IMG/VR virus record: IMGVR_UViG_3300021964_000663
Location: 1-21,348 of that record
Length of the DNA stretch: 21,348 nucleotides
Strand: one strand, 5' to 3'
Origin: a virus
Numbering within the stretch: position 1 is the first letter of the stretch; each line of letters starts with the position of its first letter. The notes beneath the pieces were generated by a model. The model searched no databases. It was not told the origin of the DNA and was given only the letters and a program-made list of their open reading frames with translations. The position numbers and the translations under genes were made by a program. Below, in pieces: positions 3,799 to 11,026 of the stretch.

Positions 3799-4596
3799 AT
3801 GGAATACAAATACCAACTAAATAAAATAAAAGAACTGAACATAGCTTCAGGACAACACTATCGTGGTGACTGTTTATTCTGTTTGAATCGTAATACATTA
3901 TCAGTTAGAAGTGAGAATGGAAGATTGTCTTGGAACTGTTTTCATGCTAACTGCGATGCTAAAGGCTCACTAAGTGTGAGTACTACCGTAGATGACTTAC
4001 AAAATTTCTTACACAGTAAGACTAAACCCTCCATTGAACAATTCTCTTTCACTGTTCCTAGGGAATTTGTAACCGTCTACGGTAATAATAAAGCAAGAGA
4101 GTATATTGATAAATATCAGCTAGAGAATACCGAGGCTAGACTGATGTATGATGTGAAACAAGATAGAATTGTGTTTCTAATTGAAGAAGAAGGCACTGTT
4201 GTGGGTGCAATCGGTAGAGCGTTGGCTGATGACACATTCCCTAAATGGTATAAGTATGGTACATCATCATTACCTTTCATGGTGGGTACAAATAAATATG
4301 TAGGCGTACTAGTAGAGGATTGTGTCTCAGCCTGTAAGGTAGCACTAGCGAATCTTACAGGGATAGCTATCATGGGTACACGATTACCTGATGAGTATAT
4401 AGTTCCCATTGCAGATAAAATTGATAGATGTTTTGTTTGTTTGGATAAAGACGCTACAGAAAAAAGTTTCAAAATAAGAGATACTCTATCCTATCACATT
4501 CCTAGTTATGTAGAAATGATAGATAAGGATTTGAAGTATTATAGTATTAATGAATTAAAAGAATGGGGGGAAAAAATATGCAAGAAGATTGGTTAG
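3799..4596 (+). CDS. DNA primase with zinc ribbon and TOPRIM domain
   Basis: Makes RNA primers for lagging-strand DNA synthesis at the phage fork. An N-terminal zinc ribbon is visible: Cys25 and Cys28 (CLFC), then Cys47 and Cys52, as in T7 gp4-type primases, where it reads the template trinucleotide. A linker (about 60-90) leads to a TOPRIM region with the conserved Glu at about 173 (VGVLVEDCVSACK) and the DxD pair at about 216/218 (CFVCLDKDAT), which bind magnesium. At 265 residues it is a primase alone; the helicase is encoded separately at 5654, unlike the fused T7 protein. No Shine-Dalgarno site precedes the ATG, and the promoter sits just upstream, pointing to leaderless translation. The zinc ribbon begins at residue 25, so a later start is excluded. 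Confidence 0.88.
   Translation: MEYKYQLNKIKELNIASGQHYRGDCLFCLNRNTLSVRSENGRLSWNCFHANCDAKGSLSVSTTVDDLQNFLHSKTKPSIEQFSFTVPREFVTVYGNNKAREYIDKYQLENTEARLMYDVKQDRIVFLIEEEGTVVGAIGRALADDTFPKWYKYGTSSLPFMVGTNKYVGVLVEDCVSACKVALANLTGIAIMGTRLPDEYIVPIADKIDRCFVCLDKDATEKSFKIRDTLSYHIPSYVEMIDKDLKYYSINELKEWGEKICKKIG
4007..4021 (+). repeat. Recurrent hairpin, copy 2 (inside primase)
   Basis: TCTTAC-ACA-GTAAGA, a 6-bp stem with ACA loop, in the linker region of the primase gene (encoding FLHSK). Identical core to the copies at 796 and 5625. Confidence 0.6.
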
Positions 4597-4676
4597 CTAT
4601 AGTATTAGTATGTATTGTTCTGTTTATCATTGGTTATGTATTCTTTAATTTGCCTATATATGATTGGCATGTATAA
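4578..4676 (+). CDS. 32-residue single-span membrane mini-protein
   Basis: ATG 4578 lies inside the end of the primase gene after GGGGGGAAAAAAT, which can serve as ribosome site. The peptide has a short acidic head (MQEDW), one hydrophobic helix (LAIVLVCIVLFIIGYVFF) and a short polar tail, so it should sit in the inner membrane. Stop TAA 4674-4676 overlaps the next ATG by 8 nt. Single-span mini-proteins in phages include holin accessory proteins, exclusion proteins and inhibitors of host membrane enzymes; which applies here cannot be told. Confidence 0.6.
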   Translation: MQEDWLAIVLVCIVLFIIGYVFFNLPIYDWHV

Positions 4677-4953
4677 TAATGTAATTTTAGAAAGGCACTA
4701 CAAAAAAGGTAGTAGGAAAGGAAGGTTCAAGATTTCTGAAAAGAGTAAAGAGTTTTGGAAATCTTGGGATAGTGTAGTTAGTATACCTGAAAAGCAATTA
4801 AATCCTAATACAAGAGAACACTATCATCGCAACAGTCTAGTAGAAAAAATGGATGTTAGTGACACAAGAGACTATAAGATGAAGGTATTTAACTGCGATA
4901 GGAAGACAAAAAAGATGTACGAAGCGTACTATAAGACACACTCATATACATAG
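4669..4953 (+). CDS. Hypothetical 94-residue basic protein
   Basis: ATG 4669, overlapping the stop of the membrane mini-gene by 8 nt, is preferred; a longer version starting at TTG 4615 would place a second hydrophobic stretch over the mini-gene and is probably an artefact. No strong SD precedes 4669, so coupling is likely. The protein is Lys/Arg-rich (ERHYKKGSRKGRFKISEKSK, then WKSWDSVVS), with a polar C-terminal half containing NCDRKTKKMYEAYYKTH. Its basic nature and place between primase and helicase suggest nucleic-acid binding, but no family was recognised. Confidence 0.6.
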   Translation: MYNNVILERHYKKGSRKGRFKISEKSKEFWKSWDSVVSIPEKQLNPNTREHYHRNSLVEKMDVSDTRDYKMKVFNCDRKTKKMYEAYYKTHSYT

Positions 4954-4965
4954 AAAGGAAATACA

Positions 4966-5409
4966 ATGGGATTGTTTGACAGAGAAAAGACGTATTTAGT
5001 GGATATCATGGGGGTAGCCACAATAGTAAAGGTAGGCCAAGATAAGTATGATGATATCTATGGAGAGCCTACGGTGATGTATAGCTTAGGCTATTACAAT
5101 AAAGCACTAGAAGACTTAGGTGGTAATGACGACCATACCTTTGAGCCTATGAAAAAGGATAAGACTACAGGTTGTCAAATAGCTACATGGAAGAGGTTAA
5201 AAGAATATCAATTACCTTTTAGTGAAACAGGATATCGCTCCGACTTTAGTCCTATTGTGAAGGAAGGCACATACTCATCAGTAGAAGATGTGATTATGGA
5301 TAGTGCTATCAATACTTTAAAACATTGTGGTATTACAAGAAATAAATACTTCGATGCAGAAACAATGCAAGATGTTCCTGTTGTAAGAATAGTAGAGAAG
5401 TTATCTTAG
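4966..5409 (+). CDS. Hypothetical 147-residue protein
   Basis: A clear ribosome site, AGAAAGGAAATACA, precedes ATG 4966. The sequence looks like a folded soluble domain: N-terminal strands (TYLVDIMGVATIVKVG), an aromatic middle with MYSLGYYNKALEDLGG, a KTTGCQIATWKRLKEY segment and a C-terminal VVRIVEKL strand. There are no catalytic motifs I can name, no signal peptide and no membrane helix. It lies between primase and helicase in the same unit and ends one base into the following gene (TAGTG). Function unknown; a replication accessory role is only guilt by association. Confidence 0.65.
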   Translation: MGLFDREKTYLVDIMGVATIVKVGQDKYDDIYGEPTVMYSLGYYNKALEDLGGNDDHTFEPMKKDKTTGCQIATWKRLKEYQLPFSETGYRSDFSPIVKEGTYSSVEDVIMDSAINTLKHCGITRNKYFDAETMQDVPVVRIVEKLS

Positions 5410-5624
5410 TGGAAAAATTTAATTACATGGTAGGTATAACTTTTATTTTATTTTTATTTATGATTACTTCTTGTTCATACACTGTAGAAAAGAATACTAA
5501 AAACGATATTGCTATTGAGCCTTTAGATTCTATTCAAAAAATAGATTGTGAAGCTGATAACATAAAGAAGTTAGACATAGCTAAATGTAAAATGGAGACA
5601 AGACTATTGGAGTTAAAGTATTAA
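5409..5624 (+). CDS. Small predicted lipoprotein, 71 residues
   Basis: GTG 5409 shares a base with the preceding stop; an ATG six codons later is an alternative start. The N-terminus has a hydrophobic helix (VGITFILFLFM) ending in ITSC, a good lipobox, so signal peptidase II should cleave before Cys at about residue 22 and leave a lipid-anchored protein. The mature part is a short polar domain with two further cysteines. Phage lipoproteins of this size include superinfection-exclusion proteins and outer spanins; an early/replication position fits exclusion better than lysis. No homolog recognised. Confidence 0.65.
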   Translation: MEKFNYMVGITFILFLFMITSCSYTVEKNTKNDIAIEPLDSIQKIDCEADNIKKLDIAKCKMETRLLELKY

Positions 5625-5641
5625 ATCTTACACAGTAAGAT
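5625..5641 (+). repeat. Recurrent hairpin, copy 3 (helicase leader)
   Basis: ATCTTAC-ACA-GTAAGAT, a perfect 7-bp stem with ACA loop, filling the gap between the lipoprotein stop and the helicase Shine-Dalgarno site (AGAAAGG at 5642). It could protect the message or affect ribosome access. Confidence 0.65.
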
Positions 5642-5653
5642 AGAAAGGTACAC

Positions 5654-6913
5654 ATGGAAGACGGCAATCTAAGATTATATGTTCTTAAAATACTACTCAC
5701 TAAAAAGAATTTTCTTAGAGTTAAAAACATTATTCATGATGATTTCTTTACAAATGGAGTAAAAGATATCTATAAAGCTATCGCTCAGATTTATGAAGAC
5801 AATCCTGAAATAGAACAAATTAACTATGATGATTTACGAATCAGTTATTTTGAGACATACTTCTCTAATCAAAGTGTTAACGCTCAACTAAATATAAAAA
5901 ATATCATTAGTAGATTAGAACAATCAAAACCAATGACAGATAGTGTTATTGAAAATGCTATCAAGAGTATGTACAAGATGTCAAAGGCAGATGAAATGTC
6001 AAGACTTTGTATTGAGATAGGAAACAATCCTAGTAAACATTCTTTCCAAGAAATAAAAAGATTTCTTAATGATGTGGATGAGGACAACTTCGAAGAAAAG
6101 GAAAGCACTCTAGTCAGTACAGATTTAGATGAGATTCTATCTATCAATGAACACAATGGTGAGTTCAAATTTAACATATCTGAATTAGAAAATAGTACAG
6201 GGGGAATTGGTAGAGGTAATTTTATGGTAGTATTTGCTAGACCTGAAACAGGTAAAAGTGCCTTTTGGGTTAGCCTTGTAGCAAAGCAAGACGGCTTCGC
6301 TTGGCAAGGACATAAGTGCCATTCTTTTATTAATGAAGAACCTGCTAGAAGGATTCAAATGAGAATGGTTAATGCATGTAGTGATATTACTAGGAAAGAA
6401 GTATACAATGGTAGTAGACATTTAGCTGATACTCATTGGAATAAAATTAAAAATAATATATTTACTCATGACAAAGTGGATATGACTATGGAAGATTTAG
6501 ATACTTACTGTAAAGATAATGAGGTAGATGTTTTAATCATAGACCAATTAGACAAAGTTAACGTTGTAGGTAAGTATAATTCTTCTCATGAAAAACTAAG
6601 AGAGATATATAGACAAGCTAGAGAGATAGCTAAAAGACATAACTGTTTAGTTATTGGTATGTCTCAGGCATCTGCAGAAGGTCATAACAAAGCCACTTTA
6701 AGTTTTGATGTTATGGAAAATTCTAAAACAGGTAAGGCTGCTGAGGCTGATTTGATTATAGGTATTGGCAAAAACGATGCTGAAGAACTTGATGTCAATG
6801 AAGGACATCGAAGAACTATATCCATATCAAAAAATAAACTGTCAGGAACACATCCTGTATTTCACCTTCATATTATACCGTCACTGTCACAATACAAGTC
6901 AATACTAGATTAG
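5654..6913 (+). CDS. Replicative DNA helicase, DnaB/RecA-fold type
   Basis: Unwinds duplex DNA at the replication fork using ATP. Residues about 1-150 form a helical N-terminal domain as in DnaB proteins. The RecA-like motor shows Walker A at 195-202 (ARPETGKS), a Glu at about 228-229 (INEEPARR) in the place of the catalytic glutamate region, Walker B at about 293-298 (VLIIDQLDKV), a sensor-like MSQAS at about 336-340 and a basic SKNKLSG stretch near 392. The first Walker A glycine is replaced by Ala, which is tolerated in related phage helicases. At 419 residues it is near the usual 400-460. The start follows AGAAAGGTACAC. It is separated from the primase by four small genes. DnaB-like helicases may need a loader; none was identified. 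Confidence 0.88.
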   Translation: MEDGNLRLYVLKILLTKKNFLRVKNIIHDDFFTNGVKDIYKAIAQIYEDNPEIEQINYDDLRISYFETYFSNQSVNAQLNIKNIISRLEQSKPMTDSVIENAIKSMYKMSKADEMSRLCIEIGNNPSKHSFQEIKRFLNDVDEDNFEEKESTLVSTDLDEILSINEHNGEFKFNISELENSTGGIGRGNFMVVFARPETGKSAFWVSLVAKQDGFAWQGHKCHSFINEEPARRIQMRMVNACSDITRKEVYNGSRHLADTHWNKIKNNIFTHDKVDMTMEDLDTYCKDNEVDVLIIDQLDKVNVVGKYNSSHEKLREIYRQAREIAKRHNCLVIGMSQASAEGHNKATLSFDVMENSKTGKAAEADLIIGIGKNDAEELDVNEGHRRTISISKNKLSGTHPVFHLHIIPSLSQYKSILD

Positions 6914-6927
6914 AAAGGATGATAACA

Positions 6928-8982
6928 ATGATTACAGTATTAGATATAGAAACCACCTTCACCAAAGAGGGAGACCCAACACCTTTCAATCCTAACAATA
7001 GATTAGTAAGCATAGGTATTAATAACGAATACTTTTTTTTCTATCATAAAGAAATGACTGACATGAAAAAAATTCAAGAGAATAAGATAGCCATTCAAAA
7101 GATTCTAGATGAATCTGTATTAGTCGTAGGACATAACTTAAAGTTTGATATGTCATGGATGTATGAGTTTGGATTTAAATATGAGGGAAAATTATATGAC
7201 ACCATGTTAGCAGAGTATGTAGTTAACAGAGGTGCAAAAGATAAATCTATCTCTTTAAAAGAATCCTGTAAGAGAAGAGGACTAAGCATGAAGTCAGATA
7301 TCTTATCTACATATATGGATAGTGGATATGGTATTGATGAAATTCCTATGGAGAAATTAGAAGAGTATGGTAAGCAAGACGTAGCTATTACTAAGCAACT
7401 ATATCTTACACAAGTAAGATTGTATAACCAACCTGGGAATAAAGTCCTAAAACCTACAAGAGATTTAATGAATGATTTCCTACGTGTATTAATTGATATG
7501 GAATGTAATGGAAACTATATTGACTTACAAGAATTAGATGTCGTAGAGAAAGAACTCAATCAAGAATACTACAAACTTAAAAATAAGATTGGTAAAATTA
7601 TTCAACAGGTTATGGGTGATACTAAAATAAACCTATCATCAACAGAAGATTTATCTAAAGTTATTTACTCTAGAAAGGTTCACGACAAGAATACTTGGGC
7701 CACACTATTTAATATTGGTATAGATAAAAGAACTAAGAAGCCTAAGAAAAGACCAATGATGACCGACAGAGAGTTTTCTAATGTCATCACTAAACATACA
7801 GAGCAAGTCTATAAAACTATTGCACAACAATGTAATATATGTAGTGGTGTAGGTTATATAAGACAACTAAAGAAAGACGGAACACCTTTTAAGAACCTAT
7901 CAAAATGCAGTAAATGTAAAAGTGAAGGTATGTTGTTTATTGAAACAGAAGCTAAGGCAGGTTTTAATTGGACTACAAAACTTGTGGCAGATGTTTCTCA
8001 AGGTGGATTCAAAACAGATAAGGAAACATTAAATAGGATTAGTAAGTTAGCTGAAGGTTCTTTAAAAGAGTTTGTGGATAGTGTTATTAGGTATAGTGCT
8101 ATTGAAACTTACCTCAATACTTTTGTGACAGGTATTAAAGATAACGTAAGAGAAAACAAAGTACTGCATCCTTCTTTTAATCAGCATACCACAGTGACAG
8201 GTAGGCTATCTTCTTCTAAACCTAACTTCCAAAATATGCCAAGAGGTGATAAGTTTCCTGTTAAGAGAGTTATTAAATCTAGATTTGAGAATGGTGAGAT
8301 ATTAGAAGTAGACTTCTCACAATTAGAATTTCGAACTGCAGTATTTCTAGCACAAGATGTACAAGGTATGAAGGATATTGCAGACGGAGTAGACGTTCAT
8401 CAATATACGGCTGATGTTATTGGGTGTTCAAGACAAGACGCAAAGGCCCACACATTCAAACCTTTGTATGGTGGTATGTTAGGTAAGAAAAAAGAGAAGG
8501 AGTATTATGAGAAATTTTTAAAGAAATATAAAGACATTGCTGATTGGCATATGAAATTACAAGAGAGAGCGTACAGTTCTAATATTGTAAGACTGCCTAG
8601 TGGTAGAGAATATTATTTCCCTAATGTTTTTAAAAGGGTAAATAAAAGAACAGGTTTTATATCGTATTCTAATTCAACAAATATAAAAAACTATCCTGTT
8701 CAAGGTTTTGCTACTGCTGATATAGTTCCCTTAGCATGTATTAATGTTTGGGAATTATTAAAAGAACGTGGAAAGAAAAGTCTAATTATTAATACTGTCC
8801 ATGATTCTGTAATACTAGACATGCATCCTGATGAGATTGATGATGTTGTAAACATTGTCAAGACTGGTTTTAAGAATGTGAAGGATGCGATGTTTACTAG
8901 ATATAATTGTGAACTCAATGTACCTTTAGACTTTGAAATAAAAAAAGGTAAAAATTGGCTTGACTTATCCACAATTATATGA
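6928..8982 (+). CDS. Family A DNA polymerase with 3'-5' exonuclease and DnaJ-like zinc insertion
   Basis: Replicates the phage genome. Start: ATG 6928 lies 9 nt after AAAGG, whereas the in-frame ATG at 6919 almost touches it, so 6928 is preferred (684 residues). Numbered from there, exonuclease motifs are D6/E8 (LDIETT), NLKFD ending at D74, and D151 (GKQDVAITKQ). An insertion with CNICSGVG (Cys302/305) and CSKCKSEG (Cys327/330) resembles half of a DnaJ zinc module. The polymerase follows: TGRLSS near 424, motif A DFSQLEFR (D462), motif B R502, K506, F510, Y514-G515, motif C HDS (H625, D626). F510 aligns with Phe762 of E. coli Pol I. There is no 5'-3' nuclease domain. The insertion is, from memory, characteristic of HMO-2011-type marine podoviruses. 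Confidence 0.93.
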   Translation: MITVLDIETTFTKEGDPTPFNPNNRLVSIGINNEYFFFYHKEMTDMKKIQENKIAIQKILDESVLVVGHNLKFDMSWMYEFGFKYEGKLYDTMLAEYVVNRGAKDKSISLKESCKRRGLSMKSDILSTYMDSGYGIDEIPMEKLEEYGKQDVAITKQLYLTQVRLYNQPGNKVLKPTRDLMNDFLRVLIDMECNGNYIDLQELDVVEKELNQEYYKLKNKIGKIIQQVMGDTKINLSSTEDLSKVIYSRKVHDKNTWATLFNIGIDKRTKKPKKRPMMTDREFSNVITKHTEQVYKTIAQQCNICSGVGYIRQLKKDGTPFKNLSKCSKCKSEGMLFIETEAKAGFNWTTKLVADVSQGGFKTDKETLNRISKLAEGSLKEFVDSVIRYSAIETYLNTFVTGIKDNVRENKVLHPSFNQHTTVTGRLSSSKPNFQNMPRGDKFPVKRVIKSRFENGEILEVDFSQLEFRTAVFLAQDVQGMKDIADGVDVHQYTADVIGCSRQDAKAHTFKPLYGGMLGKKKEKEYYEKFLKKYKDIADWHMKLQERAYSSNIVRLPSGREYYFPNVFKRVNKRTGFISYSNSTNIKNYPVQGFATADIVPLACINVWELLKERGKKSLIINTVHDSVILDMHPDEIDDVVNIVKTGFKNVKDAMFTRYNCELNVPLDFEIKKGKNWLDLSTII
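7403..7420 (+). repeat. Recurrent hairpin, copy 4 (inside polymerase)
   Basis: ATCTTAC-ACAA-GTAAGAT, a perfect 7-bp stem with a 4-nt loop, one base longer than the other copies. It lies just after the third exonuclease motif. Confidence 0.6.
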
Positions 8983-8988
8983 TATAAT
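8960..8988 (+). promoter_or_regulatory. Strong sigma-70 promoter for the SSB-like gene
   Basis: TTGACT 8960-8965, 17-nt spacer, extended TGA plus perfect TATAAT 8983-8988. It overlaps the last codons of the polymerase gene. The predicted start near 8995 gives a short leader containing GAGGT before ATG 9014. It is the best match to consensus in the window, consistent with high demand for the downstream product. Confidence 0.75.
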
Positions 8989-9013
8989 GATAATTATAAT
9001 AGAGGTAATATAA

Positions 9014-9850
9014 ATGACTAATGACTTAATAAATGATATAGATAATCTAAGCAATGATAAACTCATGTCCATGCTTGGTCAAGATGTAGACTCAGGTGGT
9101 TCTATACTAGGTAGATTATCTATTAACTATGATACCGAAGACTCAGACGGTAATCTTATAAAACGAGGTCTATATAAAGTAGAGACACAGGAACATGGAG
9201 CAATCTTTTCCGAGAAAGTTTCTTTTAGACCTTTCCTAAATACTTTTCAATACAAGAAATACGATGAAGAGAATGAGGAAAACAATTATAAATCTGTAAT
9301 GTTTACAAGTTGGTCGGATTCAAAACCTGACACCAATGGTACAGACGCATGTGGCAGTGTACCGAAAGCATTACGAGAAGGGCTTGACCCCGTTGCTAAA
9401 ATGGAACAAGACAAAGTTACATGTTATAGAAATGTTTTTGGTGTAGTATCTATTAAAGGTAAGACATCAAAAGGTGACGAGATAACATTGACTAATGAGC
9501 CTGTTGTCTATAGAGTGCGAGGGGTTAATTTTCTACCTATTGGAGACCAATTAAAAAGTCTATCAAAAAGAAATAAGATTATGTATAATACTGTATTAGA
9601 ATTTTTTGGTACAGAAAAACATACCAAAGGTAGTGTTACTTATTTTGTTGCAAAGATTAAGGATTCAAATAAAGATGTTAAGTTTTCTGATGAAGACAAG
9701 GCAATCCTAAAAGAGTTCTTAGACTATGTGAGAAATGAGAACGATTATGTAAAGGGTGAATATGACATAGCTATAAAAGAAAAGCACAAGTCTACAGTAT
9801 CTCCTGACGACTTGGATGATGCTACTATCTTACAGGAAATGTCCGCTTGA
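9014..9850 (+). CDS. Predicted single-stranded DNA-binding protein
   Basis: Probably coats ssDNA during replication and recombination; this rests mainly on position and composition. It sits directly between polymerase and exonuclease with its own strong promoter, as expected for a protein needed in quantity. The 278 residues contain beta-rich, aromatic segments (GRLSINYDTED, FRPFLNTFQYKKYDE, NYKSVMFTSW, VTCYRNVFGVVSIKG) that would suit an OB-fold-like core, and an acidic C-terminal tail (SPDDLDDATILQEM), typical of SSBs that recruit partners. No canonical SSB signature is visible, so a general replication accessory protein is the alternative. SD GAGGT lies 7 nt before the ATG. Confidence 0.55.
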   Translation: MTNDLINDIDNLSNDKLMSMLGQDVDSGGSILGRLSINYDTEDSDGNLIKRGLYKVETQEHGAIFSEKVSFRPFLNTFQYKKYDEENEENNYKSVMFTSWSDSKPDTNGTDACGSVPKALREGLDPVAKMEQDKVTCYRNVFGVVSIKGKTSKGDEITLTNEPVVYRVRGVNFLPIGDQLKSLSKRNKIMYNTVLEFFGTEKHTKGSVTYFVAKIKDSNKDVKFSDEDKAILKEFLDYVRNENDYVKGEYDIAIKEKHKSTVSPDDLDDATILQEMSA

Positions 9851-10758
9851 CTTTCTTAGAAGAAGTAAAATCATTTTTGGCACAGGCTCAAAACGAGCCT
9901 GTTGCCATACCTAAGAATATTCTTCAAGAGTTTAAAGAAGATTGCGGTAAAGCAGTAGAAAAACAGTTCACAGATGAGAGAGAGAAAGAGTTTAGAATCA
10001 GGATGTCAAACATTGGTAGACCTTTATGCCAATTACAAATGGAAAAGAAACATTTTGGCGACAAGTCCTTAAAGAATTTTGAAAATTACAATCACAAGTT
10101 AAGGAATTTATTTGGTGATATATTAGAAGCAGTAGTTGTAATGCTATTGAAAACAGTGAAGGCTAAAATCAATGGTCTTCAAGGCAGTGTCAAACTTAAC
10201 ACAGAGTATTTTGACATCAAAGGTACATATGATATTATTATAGACGATAAGGTATATGATATCAAGAGTGCTTCACCGTTTGCCTATGAGAAAAAGTTTG
10301 GGGAACAAGGTGGTGGATTTGATAAGTTCGTAGAAGGCGATGTCTTCGGATATCTATCCCAAGGGTATCTTTATTCGGAAGCCACCACCAAGCCTTTCGG
10401 TGGTTGGATTGTTGTTAACAAATCTACAGGTGAGATAATGTTAAGCAGTCCACCTGAAGAAGATGACAAGTACCGTGAACAGGCTATGGGTACTGTAAAG
10501 AAAAATATAAAAGCATTGATGACGGATGAACCGTTTGAAAGATGCTTTGATTTAATAGAAGAAAGTTTTTATCAAAAGAAAACTGGTAATAAAGTTTTAG
10601 GCACTGTTTGTTCTTTCTGTGAGTATAAACATTTATGTTGGGGTGATAATCTTCAGTACTTGCCCCAACAACAATCTAAAGCAAGAAGCCCTAGATATTT
10701 TTGGTATGCTGAGATAAATAAACCCAAGGAGGTATACAGTGAAGAAAGTTCCAGTTGA
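9847..10758 (+). CDS. Cas4/AddB-like PD-(D/E)XK exonuclease with Fe-S cluster motif
   Basis: Predicted DNA exonuclease for recombination, end processing or host DNA breakdown. Starts at TTG 9847, overlapping the upstream stop (TTGA), with AGGAAA upstream. Core motifs: a conserved Glu at 94 (GDILEAV), Asp129 (GTYDIII), D138-x-K140 (VYDIKSAS) as catalytic triad, and Q172-x-x-x-Y (LSQGYLYS), the QxxxY box of RecB-family nucleases. Cys61 (GRPLCQL) and a C-terminal trio Cys255, Cys258, Cys264 (CSFCEYKHLC) match the split four-cysteine arrangement that binds a 4Fe-4S cluster in Cas4 and AddB. It occupies the place of T7 gene 6 exonuclease. No CRISPR array is nearby, so a CRISPR role is unlikely. 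303 residues, slightly longer than most phage Cas4-like proteins. Confidence 0.85.
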   Translation: MTFLEEVKSFLAQAQNEPVAIPKNILQEFKEDCGKAVEKQFTDEREKEFRIRMSNIGRPLCQLQMEKKHFGDKSLKNFENYNHKLRNLFGDILEAVVVMLLKTVKAKINGLQGSVKLNTEYFDIKGTYDIIIDDKVYDIKSASPFAYEKKFGEQGGGFDKFVEGDVFGYLSQGYLYSEATTKPFGGWIVVNKSTGEIMLSSPPEEDDKYREQAMGTVKKNIKALMTDEPFERCFDLIEESFYQKKTGNKVLGTVCSFCEYKHLCWGDNLQYLPQQQSKARSPRYFWYAEINKPKEVYSEESSS

Positions 10759-11026
10759 TGATAATAGTGTTGTTATTGTAATAAAACCCTACGGTGATAA
10801 CAGATTTGCTTGTGGTCTTCATTCTAATTATGAACAAGACACCGAAGATAAAGTGATGTGCTACACTGTAGCTATGGGCCTTTGTCAAATTGCACTTGAT
10901 GACCCTGATATGGTTTATGAGATTGGTTTAAGTGTTGCTGAAATTGAAGAGAAAAAAAAAGAAGTAACTAAAAATGGACACGATAAGGTGTTGAACATAA
11001 CTGAGTGGAGAAAAAAATTAAACTAA
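10739..11026 (+). CDS. Hypothetical 95-residue protein
   Basis: GTG 10739 is preceded by AAGGAGGT, the most complete Shine-Dalgarno site in the window, and overlaps the nuclease gene by 20 nt. The protein has an N-terminal strand pair (NSVVIVIKPYG, NRFACGLHSN), a middle helix (CYTVAMGLCQIALDDPDMVYE) and a basic Lys-rich C-terminus. No catalytic motif, membrane helix or known family. The strong ribosome site suggests high expression. It shares one base with the next ATG. Confidence 0.7.
   Translation: MKKVPVDDNSVVIVIKPYGDNRFACGLHSNYEQDTEDKVMCYTVAMGLCQIALDDPDMVYEIGLSVAEIEEKKKEVTKNGHDKVLNITEWRKKLN

Noticed and set aside
4615-4668. Longer start at TTG for the 94-residue gene
   Set aside because: The extra 18 residues read the membrane mini-gene in another frame and no ribosome site precedes the TTG.
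6919-6927. Upstream ATG for the DNA polymerase
   Set aside because: It lies directly against the AAAGG ribosome site; ATG 6928 has the spacing used by neighbouring genes.
9847-10758. CRISPR-associated role for the Cas4-like nuclease
   Set aside because: No repeat-spacer array or other cas gene is visible; neighbours are phage replication genes.
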